Assembly: GCA_964593725.1 (NCBI GenBank)
Contig: CAZQJS010000004.1
Location: forward strand, 1-64,000
DNA: 64,000 bases
DNA from: JAIOSM01 sp964593725
GTDB taxonomy: Bacteria; Desulfobacterota; Desulfobacteria; Desulfobacterales; Desulfobacteraceae
Direction of reading: 5' to 3'
The translations under genes were made by a program, and so were the position numbers. The notes under the pieces are model-generated. The model had not been told where the DNA came from. It searched no databases and saw only the letters and a program-made list of their open reading frames with translations. Below are positions 1 to 8,073 of the stretch, in pieces (position 1 is the first letter of the stretch; each line of letters opens with the position of its first letter).

Positions 1-176
1 ATACCCTGTTCAACCTGCTCCTGTGATGAACCAGCCAAAAGCATCAAATACATTAGACTCAGGTATTCATTACAGCGCCGCTTATCATGATTGCCAAGTG
101 CCTCATGCAGCAGCTTCATCGCCTGTGTGCGCATCCCGTCTTTCATCATAGCCAGAACCTCACTGGTTCTTTTCAT
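1..176 (-). CDS. Partial hypothetical protein running off the left edge
   Basis: An open frame begins at an ATG at 176 on the minus strand and stays open to the window edge, giving about 58 residues starting MKRTSEVLAMMKDG. The frame is also open upstream to about 220, with no better start. The peptide is polar and helical (KLLHEALG, EYLSLMYLMLL) with no motif I recognise. It follows a decayed transposase remnant on the same strand, so it may be cargo or debris of the same element. No clear Shine-Dalgarno is visible. It could be a real gene or a chance open frame. Confidence 0.35.
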   Translation of the reverse strand, partial: MKRTSEVLAMMKDGMRTQAMKLLHEALGNHDKRRCNEYLSLMYLMLLAGSSQEQVEQG

Positions 177-195
177 GATGGCAGAAATAATCAGA

Positions 196-520
196 TCACG
201 TTTTTGCTGAATTTAAGCTCACTTCTTCTATGGAATTCCAATTTCTTATTCCCCTTGTCCAGCGTTCCGGTTTTAATTCTTTGGCCTTTTCATATACTGC
301 TTTGCGGTTTTCCAGGATTTCTCTGTCTTTACCACTATGCCTGGCATGAATTTCCCAGCCTACAATTTTGCGGTAGTTTTGATAATCTTTATTCCAGGCT
401 CAACCCAATCGTCTTTGTTAATAGCATCTTTGATTAAATTAGAACATTCATTTGTTTTGATTTGGTTTTTTTCATAACCATCTAATATTATTCTAAAAAA
501 TAGTTTGAAATAAATACTTT
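196..520 (-). pseudogene. Decayed DDE transposase remnant (IS3-like tail)
   Basis: Reading the minus strand in two frames gives a transposase-like 3' end. One frame gives YRKIVGWEIH, then ENRKAVYEKAKE and PERWTRGIRNWNSIEEVSLN before a TGA at 198-196. The PERW...RNW tail and the RKIVGWE block are typical of IS3-type integrase-core transposases. They lie much closer together than in a full enzyme, so the middle including the catalytic acidic residues is missing. The upstream part is in another frame, with the shift near 385. No terminal inverted repeats were found. The upstream boundary near 520 coincides with the truncated end of a ParE-like gene, suggesting insertion into the toxin followed by decay. 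The family assignment is tentative. Confidence 0.5.
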
Positions 521-522
521 AT

Positions 523-738
523 TTAAATAATCCGGTATGGTTTTTCAATCAATTCTCGGATATCTTCGGCATCATATTCCTGTACTTTTCTGCCAGACAA
601 GGCATGCTCAGCAATTTGTTCTGAACGCCGGGTAATCCGATCAACCATATGCCTTGCATAAGTTGAAGAATTAAGAGCTATATATCCATAAATGTTGGCA
701 AGATGATCAATGGCATTCTAAGTCCAGTGGACTTTCAT
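523..738 (-). pseudogene. ParE/RelE-family toxin pseudogene, in-frame amber and lost C-terminus
   Basis: An ATG at 738 overlaps the antitoxin stop codon as ATGA. Translation gives MKVHWT, a TAG at codon 7, then NAIDHLANIYGYIALNSSTY and the block RRSEQIAEHALSGR, ending IRELIEKPYRII at a TAA (525-523). The helix pair, the SGR turn and the IREL...PYRII motif are typical of ParE toxins (about 95-100 residues). The codon-7 stop probably replaces a Glu codon, and the last 20-25 residues that normally follow PYRII are absent. The toxin should therefore be inactive while its antitoxin frame is intact. Confidence 0.75.
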
Positions 739-923
739 TCTGTAAGCCCAAATTTTTTACGAACCTCTTTAACATCCATTGTACAACTATTATCACTGCC
801 TTTAATGCCTGCTTCAATAGTTTGGCGAACATAAATTTGATGCATGAGATCATCCCATGTGGCCATGTCTGGCAGTTGATCTAATATTCTATAGGCTTCT
901 TGTTTTATACCTTCAGTTTGCAT
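735..923 (-). CDS. RelB/StbD-type antitoxin of a ParE-like module
   Basis: This 62-residue protein starts MQTEGIKQEAYRILDQLPD and contains ATWDDLMHQIYVRQTIE. That pattern is typical of small antitoxins paired with ParE/RelE toxins in proteobacteria, which would neutralise the toxin and autorepress the operon. I chose the ATG at 923 because it sits after a GAG-rich ribosome site and gives the usual family length. An in-frame ATG at 962 would add 13 residues and overlap the upstream regulator. The 3' end overlaps the toxin start by 4 bases, as in a coupled operon. The toxin partner is a pseudogene, so the antitoxin is an orphan here. Confidence 0.7.
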   Translation of the reverse strand: MQTEGIKQEAYRILDQLPDMATWDDLMHQIYVRQTIEAGIKGSDNSCTMDVKEVRKKFGLTE

Positions 924-933
924 TTTGTCTCTT

Positions 934-1296
934 TTATTGATTGATATCCATTGCCATGACACCAGTCATTTTGTTTTTCATTATCATTGTATCCAATACT
1001 TTAAGAACAGTATCCTGTTCTGCAATATCAAAATGCTCAAGTTCTTTAAATCGTTTTATAAATTTGTTGTTATGAAGTTCAGTCATGGCTGTTTCTCTGT
1101 CTTTTACAAGATAATCCAATGTTGTGTCAAAGATATTGGATAATTGTATGAGTTTTTTGATAGGCGGCATATGCATGCCTGACTCATATTTATTAAGTTG
1201 AGAAATACCAATATTTAGACTTGCTGCCAGTTCTTTTTAGGTCACACGTTTTTGTTTACGCAATGTCTTAAGTTTATTGCCAACAGTCTTTCTCAT
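934..1296 (-). pseudogene. XRE-family HTH regulator, broken by an in-frame ochre codon
   Basis: From the ATG at 1296 the frame reads MRKTVGNKLKTLRKQKRVT, then TAA at 1239-1237 (codon 20), then KELAASLNIGISQLNKYESG and a C-terminal part with IFDTTLDYLV and KRFKELEHFD. This is a complete XRE (lambda Cro/C1-type) domain of about 120 residues, apart from the stop that replaces what is normally Gln in the recognition region. A shorter product from an internal Met (1176) would lack the HTH. It lies upstream of the antitoxin and divergent from a small ORF at 1444, as a repressor would. Loss by nonsense mutation is the simplest reading; TAA rules out selenocysteine. Confidence 0.75.
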
Positions 1297-1408
1297 CTCT
1301 TCATCCTTTATTGTAGTTTTATCTCCTGTGTTGTTGCTTTTTTATAAATTATAACACAGGTTTTAAAATTGTTATTGGCATAGTAACTAACATTTTTATT
1401 TTATTATA

Positions 1409-1443
1409 GTTAACCTCAATGAATAAACAAAGTTGAGGTAAAC
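1409..1443. promoter_or_regulatory. Inverted repeat, candidate repressor operator
   Basis: The arms GTTAACCTCAA (1409-1419) and TTGAGGTAAAC (1433-1443) are complementary at 10 of 11 positions around a 13-base AT-rich spacer. The repeat lies between the divergent broken XRE regulator and the small ORF at 1444, and the right arm overlaps that ORF's ribosome-binding site. An operator for the neighbouring XRE protein is the natural inference; an mRNA hairpin hiding the ribosome site is the alternative. Confidence 0.4.
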
Positions 1444-1554
1444 ATGAAAAAACAACCAGACATTGACGGCTTTACCATTCAGCATCTTCCAAAGGATAAT
1501 TATCCTGATAAATCAGAAAATATATTAAATATAATAAAGGTACTACAAAAGTAA
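1444..1554 (+). CDS. Small hypothetical protein (36 residues)
   Basis: This short frame begins MKKQPDIDGFTIQHLPKDNY and ends in KVLQK. A GAGG ribosome site lies just upstream of the ATG (TTGAGGTAAAC), and a rho-independent terminator follows the stop codon within 10 bases. Together these make a free-standing gene likely despite its size. It is hydrophilic, with no membrane segment or signal peptide. Its position across an inverted repeat from an XRE regulator suggests an accessory role, such as a small control protein. I do not recognise the family. Confidence 0.5.
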   Translation: MKKQPDIDGFTIQHLPKDNYPDKSENILNIIKVLQK

Positions 1555-1559
1555 AATGA

Positions 1560-1592
1560 GTTTTCAGGCATAAAGCTGAAAACCCTTTTATT
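1560..1592 (+). terminator. Rho-independent terminator after the 36-residue ORF
   Basis: The 8-bp perfect arms GTTTTCAG (1560-1567) and CTGAAAAC (1576-1583) enclose an 8-base loop, followed by CCCTTTTATT. The stem is AT-rich and the T run is modest. Confidence 0.6.
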
Positions 1593-1683
1593 CCTGCAGT
1601 GTCTATGATCAAAATTGAACTGCTGAAAGTATGATTTTCAATAATTAATTCCGAAATTCATGGGAAATCACATTATGGTATTG

Positions 1684-1712
1684 TTGACAGTGTTAATTGA
1701 TTTGTATATTAG
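1684..1712 (+). promoter_or_regulatory. Candidate sigma70 promoter upstream of the HtrA-like gene
   Basis: A consensus -35 box TTGACA (1684-1689) is followed after 17 bases by TATTAG (1707-1712). This leaves a leader of about 90 bases before the protease start. The -35 is perfect and the -10 is weak. Confidence 0.4.
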
Positions 1713-1806
1713 TATTATATCGATTTTATCGAATTTACTTTGTTAATTTGGTGGATCTGTTCTCCACCATTGTTGCAATATTTTCATTTAATATAAGGCA
1801 GAGGCA

Positions 1807-3309
1807 ATGTCGAACTCAGGCTTTAGTAAAAAGTTTTTATTTATCTTGTCCTCTATTTCTATCCTGGTATATTTTTTAATAATCTGCCTGCAAACCCCTG
1901 TTTCTGCGAAAACAGATGAGATAAATTCTCTTGTCAAAGTTTATACTGTCAGTGCTGAACCTTATTATTATGAACCCTGGTCAATGAATTCAATTAGTTT
2001 CAGCAGCGGATCAGGTTGTGTCATTCAGGGAAATCGAATCCTTACCAATGCACATGTTGTCAGCAATCAGACCTTTGTACAGGTTCAGTTATATGGAAAG
2101 CCTGAAAAACATACTGCCAGGATCATTGCAGTGTCACATGAAGCTGATCTTGCTGTTTTAACCATTGACAATATTTCTTTTTTTAAAGGTGTAAAACCTC
2201 TTGCCATTGGTAAATTGCCTGAAATTCAGCAGGATGTGGTTGTTTATGGATTTCCCAAAGGTGGTGATACATTAAGTGTTACCAAAGGTGTTGTGTCCAG
2301 GGTGGAACATAGTGAATATGTGCATAGTCAGCTAAAGCTGCTTACTGTTCAGATCGATGCACCAATCAATGCGGGAAACAGTGGCGGGCCTGTTATTGTA
2401 GACCACCGTATCAGTGGAATTGTAATGCAGGGGATTGATAACTCTCAAAGTATTGGTTATATGGTTCCTGCAACAATAATAGATCACTTTCTCACTGATT
2501 TAAAAGATAATCATTATGATGGATTTCCAACTCTGGGAATAGACTATCAAACAATAGAAAATGATGCTTTAAAAAAGAAATATAAACTTTTAAATGGTCA
2601 ATCAGGAGTTTTGATTACCTTTATATATCCAGGTTCTTCAGCACATGGGATTCTTCAAACAGGAGATATTCTTTTATCCTTGGAAAATCATGATATATCA
2701 GGTGACGGCACAGTAGAGTTCAGGCCCAGTGAAAGAACAGCGTTTCAATATTATGTTCAGAATCATCAAAAAGGAGATAATCTGAATTTAAAAATTTTGA
2801 GAAATGGGGAAGTCCATTCAGTCCGGGTTGTTTTAAGCTCCTGCCTTGGAACATTAAACCTGGTACCAAGACAGCAGTATGATATCAAACCTTCATATTT
2901 TATTTATGGCGGGTTACTTTTCAGGCCCCTGACAAAAAATTATTTACTGGGATGGAGTGATGGCTGGGATGAAAATGCTCCCCATGATTTTGCAGCACTT
3001 TACAAACAGGGCAGACCAGAGTCAAAGGGCAGTGAGATAGTAATCCTGTCAAAGGTATTGGCATCAGATGTTAATTCAGGATACCATAACTACTCTGATA
3101 TGATTATCACACATGTTAATGGTAAGAAAATAAAGAATCTTAAAAAACTGGTTAATACGGTCAGAAAAGATCGCAACAGGGAATTTATGGAATTTCAGAC
3201 AAAATCGGGATTCAAGATAATTATTGATAGAAAACAGGCGGAAAACGACCTTCCTGGTATTCTTAAAACCTATAATGTCCCCCATGACAGATCAGAGCAG
3301 TTTCGTTAA
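1807..3309 (+). CDS. HtrA/DegP-like trypsin-fold serine protease, exported
   Basis: This 500-residue protein has an N-terminal hydrophobic segment (about 10-28) ending near VSA, so it is exported or anchored. The trypsin-like domain carries the full triad: His83 in TNAHVV, Asp114 in EADLAVL and Ser192 in GNSGGP. A PDZ-like region follows from about residue 240, with a second degenerate one near 400-480. HtrA proteases degrade or refold damaged envelope proteins. The upstream bases AGGCAGAGGCA serve as ribosome site. A membrane protein of unknown function follows, overlapping or abutting the stop. The extended C-terminal half is longer than in single-PDZ DegS/DegQ; the substrate is unknown. 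Confidence 0.85.
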   Translation: MSNSGFSKKFLFILSSISILVYFLIICLQTPVSAKTDEINSLVKVYTVSAEPYYYEPWSMNSISFSSGSGCVIQGNRILTNAHVVSNQTFVQVQLYGKPEKHTARIIAVSHEADLAVLTIDNISFFKGVKPLAIGKLPEIQQDVVVYGFPKGGDTLSVTKGVVSRVEHSEYVHSQLKLLTVQIDAPINAGNSGGPVIVDHRISGIVMQGIDNSQSIGYMVPATIIDHFLTDLKDNHYDGFPTLGIDYQTIENDALKKKYKLLNGQSGVLITFIYPGSSAHGILQTGDILLSLENHDISGDGTVEFRPSERTAFQYYVQNHQKGDNLNLKILRNGEVHSVRVVLSSCLGTLNLVPRQQYDIKPSYFIYGGLLFRPLTKNYLLGWSDGWDENAPHDFAALYKQGRPESKGSEIVILSKVLASDVNSGYHNYSDMIITHVNGKKIKNLKKLVNTVRKDRNREFMEFQTKSGFKIIIDRKQAENDLPGILKTYNVPHDRSEQFR

Positions 3310-4450
3310 AATTATTGATAAAATGAATTATTTTTATTATATGCACGGCACCTTATTATTTTTCATTAAATTTTTTATAACAATTCTCTGTTTAACTGGT
3401 GTGTTTTTTGGTGTATTGGAAGTAAGTAGACTTTTAAAATTACCTGAGAATAAAATAAACTATATTTTATTCCCAGCTGTTTTAATTGTTTTATATGGTT
3501 CTATGACTGCTTTTTCAAAAATTATAGATCCTTTTCATGATGGCGGTCTTAAAAGAATTTACATCTTTGAAACTAATGGGAAGCCTTGTCTATCAACCTG
3601 GTTAACTCGTTATCATTTTAAAAGATTTGGAGCTGTCCATGATCAAAGACTGAAAACTTTTGAGCTGGAAACCGGAAAGCCGATGGGTATGGTCCAGATG
3701 GTAAAAAAACACTATTCTGATGAGTACCGGCTGTACTGGTCTGGAGGAGATAAGGCCTGGGGCTATAGCAGAGAAACAGGAATTCAACTTCTGGATATGC
3801 TGGAACCGCAGATTCTGGCTGAAGAGCAGGAAATTCTTAAGCAAAATCCAGAACTGGGAGGCCGAATTAAGTTGTACCCCTGGGGGAATGCCTATGACCC
3901 GCAGCAGCATACTTTATATGTTATTGCTGCTGACGGGCAATATTACCGGCTGGATTATCAGTTAAAAGCCATGTCAGTTAAGGAAGTTTCTTTTAACGAT
4001 TCTTTTGTTAAGAAAAGTTTGAATTTTACAGAAAAGTGGCAGTTTTATCCGCTGCGAGAGAGCTTAGGCGTACATCTGCATGCCAGAGGGGATAGGTGCT
4101 CTCCAGAAAGTATGATATTGTTAGAGCCGGAATTTATTCCAGAGCAAAATACATTTGCCCACAGAAAAAATAAAATCTGGGTTACCTGCAAAAGTACTCT
4201 TTCTGAAGATTCTGATTTACTCCTTTCCTATATTAAAGGTAATGGTCAAAAAATAAGTGATTTTAATTTAACAAAGATGTTTGACGTTAAATATATAAAA
4301 GTTTTATCCACACTTACCCGGAGTAAAGATATCTTTATTTTTATTGGTGTTGGTGCTGCAATCCGTACTAATGTCGATGGTTTTGCTCTTTATGCCCTTA
4401 AAGTTGATAAAGGCTCTGGTGAGTTGATTAAAGAGATTCACTATTTTTAA
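3284..4450 (+). CDS. Membrane-anchored hypothetical protein following the HtrA-like protease
   Basis: About 388 residues. Two hydrophobic segments lie close together near the N-terminus (LLFFIKFFITILCLTGVFFG, and YILFPAVLIVLYGS), followed by a large polar domain with no motif I recognise. Aromatic and charged segments such as RLYWSGGDKAWGYSRETG suggest an extracytoplasmic or peripheral beta-rich domain. The start is uncertain: ATG codons at 3275, 3284 and 3323 are all possible and none has a good ribosome site. The upstream protease frame ends at 3309, so coupling is likely. It may be a partner or substrate of the protease; that is inference from position only. Confidence 0.6.
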   Translation: MTDQSSFVKIIDKMNYFYYMHGTLLFFIKFFITILCLTGVFFGVLEVSRLLKLPENKINYILFPAVLIVLYGSMTAFSKIIDPFHDGGLKRIYIFETNGKPCLSTWLTRYHFKRFGAVHDQRLKTFELETGKPMGMVQMVKKHYSDEYRLYWSGGDKAWGYSRETGIQLLDMLEPQILAEEQEILKQNPELGGRIKLYPWGNAYDPQQHTLYVIAADGQYYRLDYQLKAMSVKEVSFNDSFVKKSLNFTEKWQFYPLRESLGVHLHARGDRCSPESMILLEPEFIPEQNTFAHRKNKIWVTCKSTLSEDSDLLLSYIKGNGQKISDFNLTKMFDVKYIKVLSTLTRSKDIFIFIGVGAAIRTNVDGFALYALKVDKGSGELIKEIHYF

Positions 4451-4577
4451 GGGAAAAAACTGTAGGGCAGCAAAAAAATGGATAAAGACCATGCCAATCT
4501 GAAATTCCAAGGTTAATAATCCAGTGGAATATCTCCTGGACCTTGAATTTTTCATAATAACTGGGTATAAAATTTTC

Positions 4578-5369
4578 ATGGTAAGAAATTTTTTTGAAAA
4601 TATTGGAAGCTCTGTTCTTGAGCATATTGAAAGTGTTGGCAGAATTGTCATATTCCTTGTTTCAGGAATAATCAGCATATTTAAAACACCTTTCCAATTC
4701 AATAAAATACTTGAGCATATATGGTTTATTGGTGCAAAATCAATGCTTGTCATTGTTTTAACCGGACTTTTCACAGGTATGGTCCTGGGCCTGCAGGGGT
4801 ATTACACCCTTTCGAAATTTGGTTCTGAAGGTATGCTTGGCTCTGTTGTTGCATTGAGCCTGATCCGTGAGCTTGGACCTGTATTGGCAGGATTTATGAT
4901 TACTGCAAGGGCTGGTTCGGCAATTGCTGCAGAAATTGGTGTGATGCGAATATCCGAGCAGATAGATGCCCTTGAAACAATGGATATAAATCCTGTAAGG
5001 TATCTGTTCAGCCCAAGAATCGTTGCATCTGTAATAAGTTTTCCACTGCTCACTTCAATATTTGATGCAGTCGGGATTTTCGGAGGATATGTGTCAGGTG
5101 CATTAATGACCAATGCAAACAAAGGAATATATGCAAGGAAAGTTGTACAAAGCGTGGTTATGGAAGATGTTAACGCAGGTTTTATCAAGTCCTTTGTGTT
5201 TGCACTTATTGTAATAACCATATGTGCATCCCGGGGGTATTACACACATTTAAACAATAAAGGAGAACATGGTGCAAGGGGAGTAAGCCTTTCCACAACC
5301 AATGCAGTTGTTTTTTCCTGTGTGCTTATTTTAGTGTTTGATTATATTATAACTTATCTTCTAATGTAG
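4578..5369 (+). CDS. mlaE: MlaE-family ABC permease (retrograde phospholipid transport)
   Basis: This inner-membrane permease of about 263 residues belongs to the MlaE/YrbE family. Family motifs are visible: LTGLFTGMVLGLQGYYTL, the conserved block SLIRELGPVLAGFMITARAG and IGVMRISEQIDALETM. In the Mla system the permease dimer with MlaF and an MlaD hexamer moves phospholipids between the outer and inner membranes. I prefer the ATG at 4578 because the longer frame to 4524 begins at a GTG with an atypical N-terminus. It is followed within about 10 bases by the ATPase gene. No STAS-domain mlaB gene appears in this cluster. Confidence 0.9.
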   Translation: MVRNFFENIGSSVLEHIESVGRIVIFLVSGIISIFKTPFQFNKILEHIWFIGAKSMLVIVLTGLFTGMVLGLQGYYTLSKFGSEGMLGSVVALSLIRELGPVLAGFMITARAGSAIAAEIGVMRISEQIDALETMDINPVRYLFSPRIVASVISFPLLTSIFDAVGIFGGYVSGALMTNANKGIYARKVVQSVVMEDVNAGFIKSFVFALIVITICASRGYYTHLNNKGEHGARGVSLSTTNAVVFSCVLILVFDYIITYLLM

Positions 5370-5379
5370 AGCATATATT

Positions 5380-6123
5380 ATGCCTGATCCGTTTATTCAG
5401 TTCAAAGATGTAAAAAAAAGTTTTAATGGAAACCATGTAATGCAGGGTGTAAACCTCTCAATATATAAGGGAGAGATTACAATTGTCATTGGCAGAAGCG
5501 GGTGCGGGAAATCGGTTCTTTTAAAGCATATTATAGGGCTTATGGAACATGATTCAGGTGAAATACTGATATCAGGCAAGAGCCTTTCAAACCTAACCAG
5601 AAATGAAAAAAAAAGATTTAAAAGCAGATTAAGCTATATGTTCCAGAGCAATGCCCTTTTTGATTCTCTGAATATTTTTGATAATATTGCTTTGCCCCTC
5701 ACGGAAAAAGCTGTATTATCAAAGAATCTGATCAGGGAAAAGGTTGGTTTAAGGATGGCTCAGCTTGGAATTGAAGGAACAGAAGAAAAATTTCCGTCTG
5801 AACTTTCAGGCGGCATGCAGAAACGGGTTGCCCTTGCAAGGGCCCTGGTTATTGACCCTGATATTGTGCTGTTTGATGAACCCACCACCGGGCTTGATCC
5901 ACTGAGAAAACAGAGTGTGCATGCAATGATACAGGAGTATCAGAATAAATTTGGATTTACTGCTGTAGTGGTAAGCCATGAGATACCTGAAATTTTTGAT
6001 ATTGCCCAGAGAATTGCCATGCTTGACAAAGGAAAAATTATTTTCCAGGGTACAGGAGATATGATCATGGCATCTGATAATATTGTTGTTAAATCTTTTA
6101 TTACCGGCAAAGAAATAGTATGA
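5380..6123 (+). CDS. mlaF: MlaF-family ABC transporter ATPase
   Basis: This 247-residue nucleotide-binding subunit shows Walker A GRSGCGKS, signature LSGGMQKR, Walker B DIVLFDEP and the switch His in VVVSHE. The sequence and its place between the MlaE and MlaD genes identify it as the motor of a phospholipid-trafficking MlaFED transporter. Gene spacing to mlaE is 10 bases. The gene carries only the ATPase and no fused STAS domain, so an MlaB counterpart would have to come from elsewhere or be dispensable. Confidence 0.93.
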   Translation: MPDPFIQFKDVKKSFNGNHVMQGVNLSIYKGEITIVIGRSGCGKSVLLKHIIGLMEHDSGEILISGKSLSNLTRNEKKRFKSRLSYMFQSNALFDSLNIFDNIALPLTEKAVLSKNLIREKVGLRMAQLGIEGTEEKFPSELSGGMQKRVALARALVIDPDIVLFDEPTTGLDPLRKQSVHAMIQEYQNKFGFTAVVVSHEIPEIFDIAQRIAMLDKGKIIFQGTGDMIMASDNIVVKSFITGKEIV

Positions 6124-6167
6124 TATTGTATATATATTTTCAGTAAAAGAGGACAGGTCAGGCATCT

Positions 6168-6635
6168 ATGAAAAAAGGTAACAAAGAACTTTATGTGGGC
6201 ATATTCATAACCCTTGGCATTATATGTTCCATATATCTTGTTGTAACATTGGGTGAATTCAATCTGTTTAACAATGGAAGGTATTCTGTGTATGCATATT
6301 TTACATCGGTTTCAGGACTGAACAACGGGGCAGACGTTGAGATGGCAGGAGTTGAGATCGGTAAGGTTGCTTCAATCTCCCTTGATACCGAGCAGTTTCT
6401 TGCAAAGGTTGAACTTAACATAATAAATAAAGTGGAATTGTCCGATGATGTCATTGCATCCATTAAAACAACCGGCATAATAGGGGATAAATATATTGAT
6501 CTTTCCCCCGGAGGCTCTGAAACTATTCTAAAACCCGGTGAAACAATATTTAATACAGAATCATCTGTTGATCTTGAATCCCTTGTTAGGAAATATATTT
6601 TTAACAATAATAAAAAAAAAGATTCAGACAAATAA
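6168..6635 (+). CDS. mlaD: MlaD-family MCE-domain protein
   Basis: This 155-residue protein has one N-terminal membrane anchor (about 8-28, LYVGIFITLGIICSIYLVV) followed by a single MCE domain. The typical motif SGLNNGADVEMAGVEIGKV and the later TTGIIGDKYIDLSPG are both present. MlaD forms a periplasmic hexameric ring on MlaE that receives lipid from MlaC. The size matches short single-MCE MlaD proteins. The start follows a GAGGACAGG ribosome site. mlaC begins 14 bases downstream. Confidence 0.9.
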   Translation: MKKGNKELYVGIFITLGIICSIYLVVTLGEFNLFNNGRYSVYAYFTSVSGLNNGADVEMAGVEIGKVASISLDTEQFLAKVELNIINKVELSDDVIASIKTTGIIGDKYIDLSPGGSETILKPGETIFNTESSVDLESLVRKYIFNNNKKKDSDK

Positions 6636-6648
6636 AGGGGTGATATTA

Positions 6649-7269
6649 ATGCAAAATAGTAAAAAGTGTGCCATTATCATTGCGCTAGTATTATTTTTTC
6701 TTACTTTTTCAATATGCTATGCAGAAACCAGCCCCATGGGCTGTATAAAGAAAAATTTTGATGAAATTGTCTCCATACTGAAGAGCCCCTCCTTTAAACA
6801 GAAAACAGAAAAGGAGCAGCAGGATCAGATATATGAAAAACTATGCTCAAGTTTTGATTTCAGAATTATATCAATGCTTGCCCTGGGGCGTAACTGGAAA
6901 AGATTTTCTCCTTCACAAAAGGTCGAGTTTTCAAAATATTTCTCAAAACTTATTACAAATGTATATTTGAGCAGAATCAGAGGAGCTGACCTGGATGACA
7001 TAAAAGTTGATTATTTAAAAGTGATCGACCTTAAAACAAAAGCAAAACGATCCGATGTTTATACCATGCTCCACCACAATGATGTCAAAACTCCTGTGGT
7101 TTACAGGATGATAAAAAAGGATTCAGACTCCTGGAAAACCTATGATGTTCTGATTGAGGGCGTAAGTTTAATTGCAAATTACCGGGAGACTTATAGAGAA
7201 AAGGCCATGGTACCTCCGGTAACAATCATTAATGAACTTAAGGCAAAATTTAAAAATGAAGAAACATAG
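6649..7269 (+). CDS. mlaC: MlaC-family periplasmic phospholipid-binding protein
   Basis: This 206-residue protein has a cleavable signal peptide ending about ICYA/ETS and an MlaC (toluene-tolerance Ttg2-like) domain. Recognisable segments are ALGRNWKRFSPSQKVEFSKY and the VLIEGVSLIANYRE block near the C-terminus. MlaC shuttles phospholipids across the periplasm between MlaA and MlaFED. I chose the ATG at 6649 because AAGGGGTGAT lies just upstream; the frame is open to 6538 but would add a non-signal N-terminus. Its 3' end overlaps the next gene. Confidence 0.9.
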   Translation: MQNSKKCAIIIALVLFFLTFSICYAETSPMGCIKKNFDEIVSILKSPSFKQKTEKEQQDQIYEKLCSSFDFRIISMLALGRNWKRFSPSQKVEFSKYFSKLITNVYLSRIRGADLDDIKVDYLKVIDLKTKAKRSDVYTMLHHNDVKTPVVYRMIKKDSDSWKTYDVLIEGVSLIANYRETYREKAMVPPVTIINELKAKFKNEET

Positions 7270-8011
7270 AATTGTTCTGATTATTTTCAGCATAATTATT
7301 ACAGGATATGTCTGGTCCATGGTTATTCCCGCAACTGCCTTTGCAGGTGAAGATGAAGAGTTTGCCGAGCTCATGGGTGAATACGATGAGAAAAATGAGC
7401 AGACCAGGGTTTCAGACCCCCTTTTTCGATATAATCATGCTGTTTTTACATTTAACGATAAAGTTTATAACCTGGTTCTGAGACCGACCTCAAAGGGGTA
7501 TAAAGTTGTTGTGCCCCGGGAGATCCGATCCTGTGTTGGTAATTTTTTTACAAACCTGCTTTTTCCTGTACGATTTGTCAATACTCTTTTACAGGGCAGT
7601 ATCAGACAGGCTGGCATTGAAACTGAGATTTTTTTGCTCAATACTGTTGTGGGCGGGCTGGGTCTTGCCAGGATTGCCCAGGAGACCTACGGCCTTAAAA
7701 CCAGTGATGAGGATTTTGGTCAGACCCTTGGCAGATACCATGTGGGTCCGGGTATATATATTGTCTGGCCCTTTCTTGGACCTTCGACCCTGCGGGATTC
7801 CATTGGCATGATTGGCGATTCTTTTTTATACCCACCCAATTATTTAAAATCCCCGGTTGCAGTGATAGGTTCACGTACATTATACACAATAAATTCAACA
7901 TCCTATAGACTGGATGACTACGATACTTTGAAAAAAGGCGCCATTGATCCTTATATCGCTTTAAAAAACGGATATATTCAACAGAGGCAGGAAAAGATAA
8001 AAGCCAGATAA
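7256..8011 (+). CDS. mlaA: MlaA/VacJ-family outer-membrane phospholipid removal protein
   Basis: About 251 residues with a signal peptide ending near AFA/GEDEE and the VacJ domain. Family signatures include DPLFRYNHAVFTFNDKVYN, TLGRYHVGPGIYIVWPFLGP and the segment RDSIGMIGDSFLYP. MlaA sits in the outer membrane and extracts misplaced phospholipids from the outer leaflet for delivery to MlaC. Unlike many homologues no lipobox Cys is seen at the cleavage region, so it may not be lipidated. It overlaps the mlaC end by 14 bases. The gene order E-F-D-C-A places the full pathway in one operon. Confidence 0.9.
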   Translation: MKKHRIVLIIFSIIITGYVWSMVIPATAFAGEDEEFAELMGEYDEKNEQTRVSDPLFRYNHAVFTFNDKVYNLVLRPTSKGYKVVVPREIRSCVGNFFTNLLFPVRFVNTLLQGSIRQAGIETEIFLLNTVVGGLGLARIAQETYGLKTSDEDFGQTLGRYHVGPGIYIVWPFLGPSTLRDSIGMIGDSFLYPPNYLKSPVAVIGSRTLYTINSTSYRLDDYDTLKKGAIDPYIALKNGYIQQRQEKIKAR

Positions 8012-8073
8012 TTCATCTGCCCTGATGCAGTTTATATTATGTTGTTTCCCATAATTTAAATAAAGGGTGTACC

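Noticed and set aside
87..437. Plus-strand 116-codon frame near the left edge
   Set aside because: The minus strand gives transposase-like sequence over the same bases. The plus-strand peptide is an unconvincing low-complexity hydrophobic string.
934..1296. Stop-codon recoding in the XRE regulator and ParE gene
   Set aside because: The codons are TAA and TAG, not TGA, and the toxin has also lost its C-terminus. Decay explains both.
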